Source: Flavobacteriaceae bacterium UBA3591
Lineage (GTDB): Bacteria > Bacteroidota > Bacteroidia > Flavobacteriales > Flavobacteriaceae
NCBI GenBank assembly: GCA_002375695.1
Contig: DFMO01000012.1
Span: 29,014-93,013, forward strand
Length of the DNA stretch: 64,000 bases
Direction of reading: 5' to 3'
The position numbers and the translations under genes are program-made. Shown piece after piece: positions 63,126-64,000 of the stretch. Below the pieces are notes generated by a model. It worked only from the letters and a program-made list of their open reading frames with translations, was not told where the DNA came from and searched no databases. Numbering within the stretch: position 1 is the stretch's first letter; each line of letters begins with the position of its first letter.

Positions 63126-63305
63126 ATGAAAAGCAAGTTTTACATCGCATTATTTATTACTTTCTCTGTGTTATTATCGTCATGTGCTACCACAACAGCA
63201 ATAAAAACTGAGGATGTAGCGGGGTACAATCTAAAAAGCAAAAAAGAGAATATGCAAAACAAAATTTTGCCGAAAAAAAACAAAACTATTTTTGCAACAC
63301 CATAG
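63126..63305 (+). CDS. small lipoprotein (59 aa)
   Basis: This short gene gives MKSKFYIALFITFSVLLSSC, a complete lipoprotein signal with cysteine 20, and a short basic mature part (KSKKENMQNKILPKKNK). TACTTTTG at 63090-63097 is a good -7 box, and a terminator follows at 63330. The promoter, signal and terminator together support a real gene. Function is unknown. Confidence 0.7.
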   Translation: MKSKFYIALFITFSVLLSSCATTTAIKTEDVAGYNLKSKKENMQNKILPKKNKTIFATP

Positions 63306-63329
63306 AAAACTAACTAACCCACATAAAGA

Positions 63330-63360
63330 AAACCTCGAGGATAATCTTCTCGAGGTTTTT
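63330..63360 (+). terminator. terminator of the small lipoprotein gene
   Basis: AAACCTCGAG (63330-63339) pairs with CTCGAGGTTT (63349-63358) around a 9-nt loop, followed by T. Confidence 0.88.
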
Positions 63361-63421
63361 GCTTTTAGTTAGCGGGATGTTTTTAAAAAATATTATTGAA
63401 ACTTTATTAAAGCCAACAAGG

Positions 63422-63985
63422 TCATTGCGTATTATCCAAGGTAGATTTATTAAGATTGAACGCTCCGGTTATAGTTTTCTTTACAGTAGGATCGGCAGTA
63501 CTTACCATTTCAGCGCTAAAAGTGCCCACAAGTATTCCATACCCACTGTCGTACTCCGTAATTTCAATAGTTCCATTGGAGGAACTAATAAACGAATAGG
63601 TATATGTCGTTTCATCCAAAATATATATTGAGTTAGATTCAAAACATTGTATTGCAACATGGTTTGGATCACCAGAAGTAAGAATATAATTTCCTGTAGA
63701 ATTTACACCTATTAGATAGATAAATAAACTTCTGTTAGCATCAGTGTTAACTGATAAATTCCAATTGTTATCATTGGAGGGACATCGCTGAAAATTTAAT
63801 GTATACAAACCAAATCCTCCGCCTTAGGCATAATGCGGCTCTATAGTCTCACCATTAAATGCCGCCTCAAAAAAGTTCTCTTCTTTAACACATTCTTGTT
63901 CATCTTTATTATCATCATCCTTGTTGCAGGCAGTGGCCATTAAAGCGAATATTACAAACAGTTTTAATATCATCTTTTCTTTCAT
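63422..63985 (-). pseudogene. lipoprotein gene interrupted by an in-frame stop
   Basis: From the ATG at 63985 the frame reads MKEKMILKLFVIFALMATAC, a lipoprotein signal, then an acidic linker and EENFFEAAFNGETIEPHYA. The next codon, at 63826-63824, is TAA. The same frame then continues without interruption (GGGFGLYTLNFQRCPSNDN...) to a stop at 63422, and the total length of 187 codons is plausible for a small beta-rich lipoprotein. A single base change or a sequencing error would explain the stop. The family is not recognised. Confidence 0.65.
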
Positions 63986-64000
63986 TTTTTCATTTTTTCA

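Overview
The window is AT-rich chromosomal DNA from a member of the Bacteroidota, almost certainly the family Flavobacteriaceae. The evidence is a gldK-gldL-gldM-gldN cluster (gliding motility and type IX secretion), promoters of the Bacteroidota form TTTG-N(17-23)-TAnnTTTG with few Shine-Dalgarno sequences, and several gene neighbourhoods typical of flavobacteria. The genus cannot be fixed from the sequence alone. There are no rRNA genes, CRISPR arrays or recognisable replication origin.

Layout. 1-6.8 kb: minus-strand drug/solute export operon (TetR regulator, TolC-like channel, HlyD-type adaptor, small lipoprotein, two ABC ATPases, two ABC-2 permeases, the last cut by the window edge). 6.8-7.4 kb: gene-poor stretch with an inverted repeat, a tandem GTTGTACC motif and tRNA-Leu. 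7.4-20.1 kb: metabolic and envelope genes (Asp/Asn hydroxylase-like protein, M20 and M1 peptidases, two TolB/TPR membrane proteins, PhnA-like protein, Cys/Met-type PLP enzyme, FAD monooxygenase with a zinc-finger-like N-terminus, YqaE/Pmp3). 20.1-24.0 kb: a small island between a decayed and an intact initiator tRNA-Met. It carries a GC-richer RuvC-like gene pair and an HNH nuclease + ApeA-like HEPN pair, the best candidate for an undescribed (anti-phage) system. 24.3-29.6 kb: AsmA-like protein, CPXCG zinc ribbon, ABC-F ATPase, DUF983 and an FAD oxidoreductase. 29.6-38.2 kb: topA, an arginase-like pseudoenzyme and gldKLMN, all minus strand. 38.2-47.7 kb: lipoprotein pyrophosphatase, miaB, two paralogous lipoproteins, a sigma-54 activator, lptE-like, a TPR-like protein, secG, groES and groEL. 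47.7-64 kb: GT-C glycosyltransferase, Xre/RES toxin-antitoxin pair, acetyltransferase-nitrilase fusion, a three-gene polyamine operon (arginine decarboxylase, agmatinase, deoxyhypusine-synthase-like), an atypical pseudouridine synthase, a FolK-deoxynucleoside kinase fusion, a large AsmA-like protein, DUF2797, GH3, and two small lipoprotein genes, the last broken by an in-frame stop.

How the parts connect. gldK-N encode the core of the type IX secretion and gliding machine. The polyamine genes overlap by 11 nt at each junction and probably convert arginine to agmatine, then putrescine, then a longer polyamine. groES is preceded by a good sigma-54 (-24/-12) promoter about 2 kb downstream of a sigma-54 activator gene, which suggests local control of the chaperonin. 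The island next to the initiator tRNA and the tRNA-Leu region share an identical 23-nt motif just beyond the tRNA 3' end, consistent with integration sites used by related elements.
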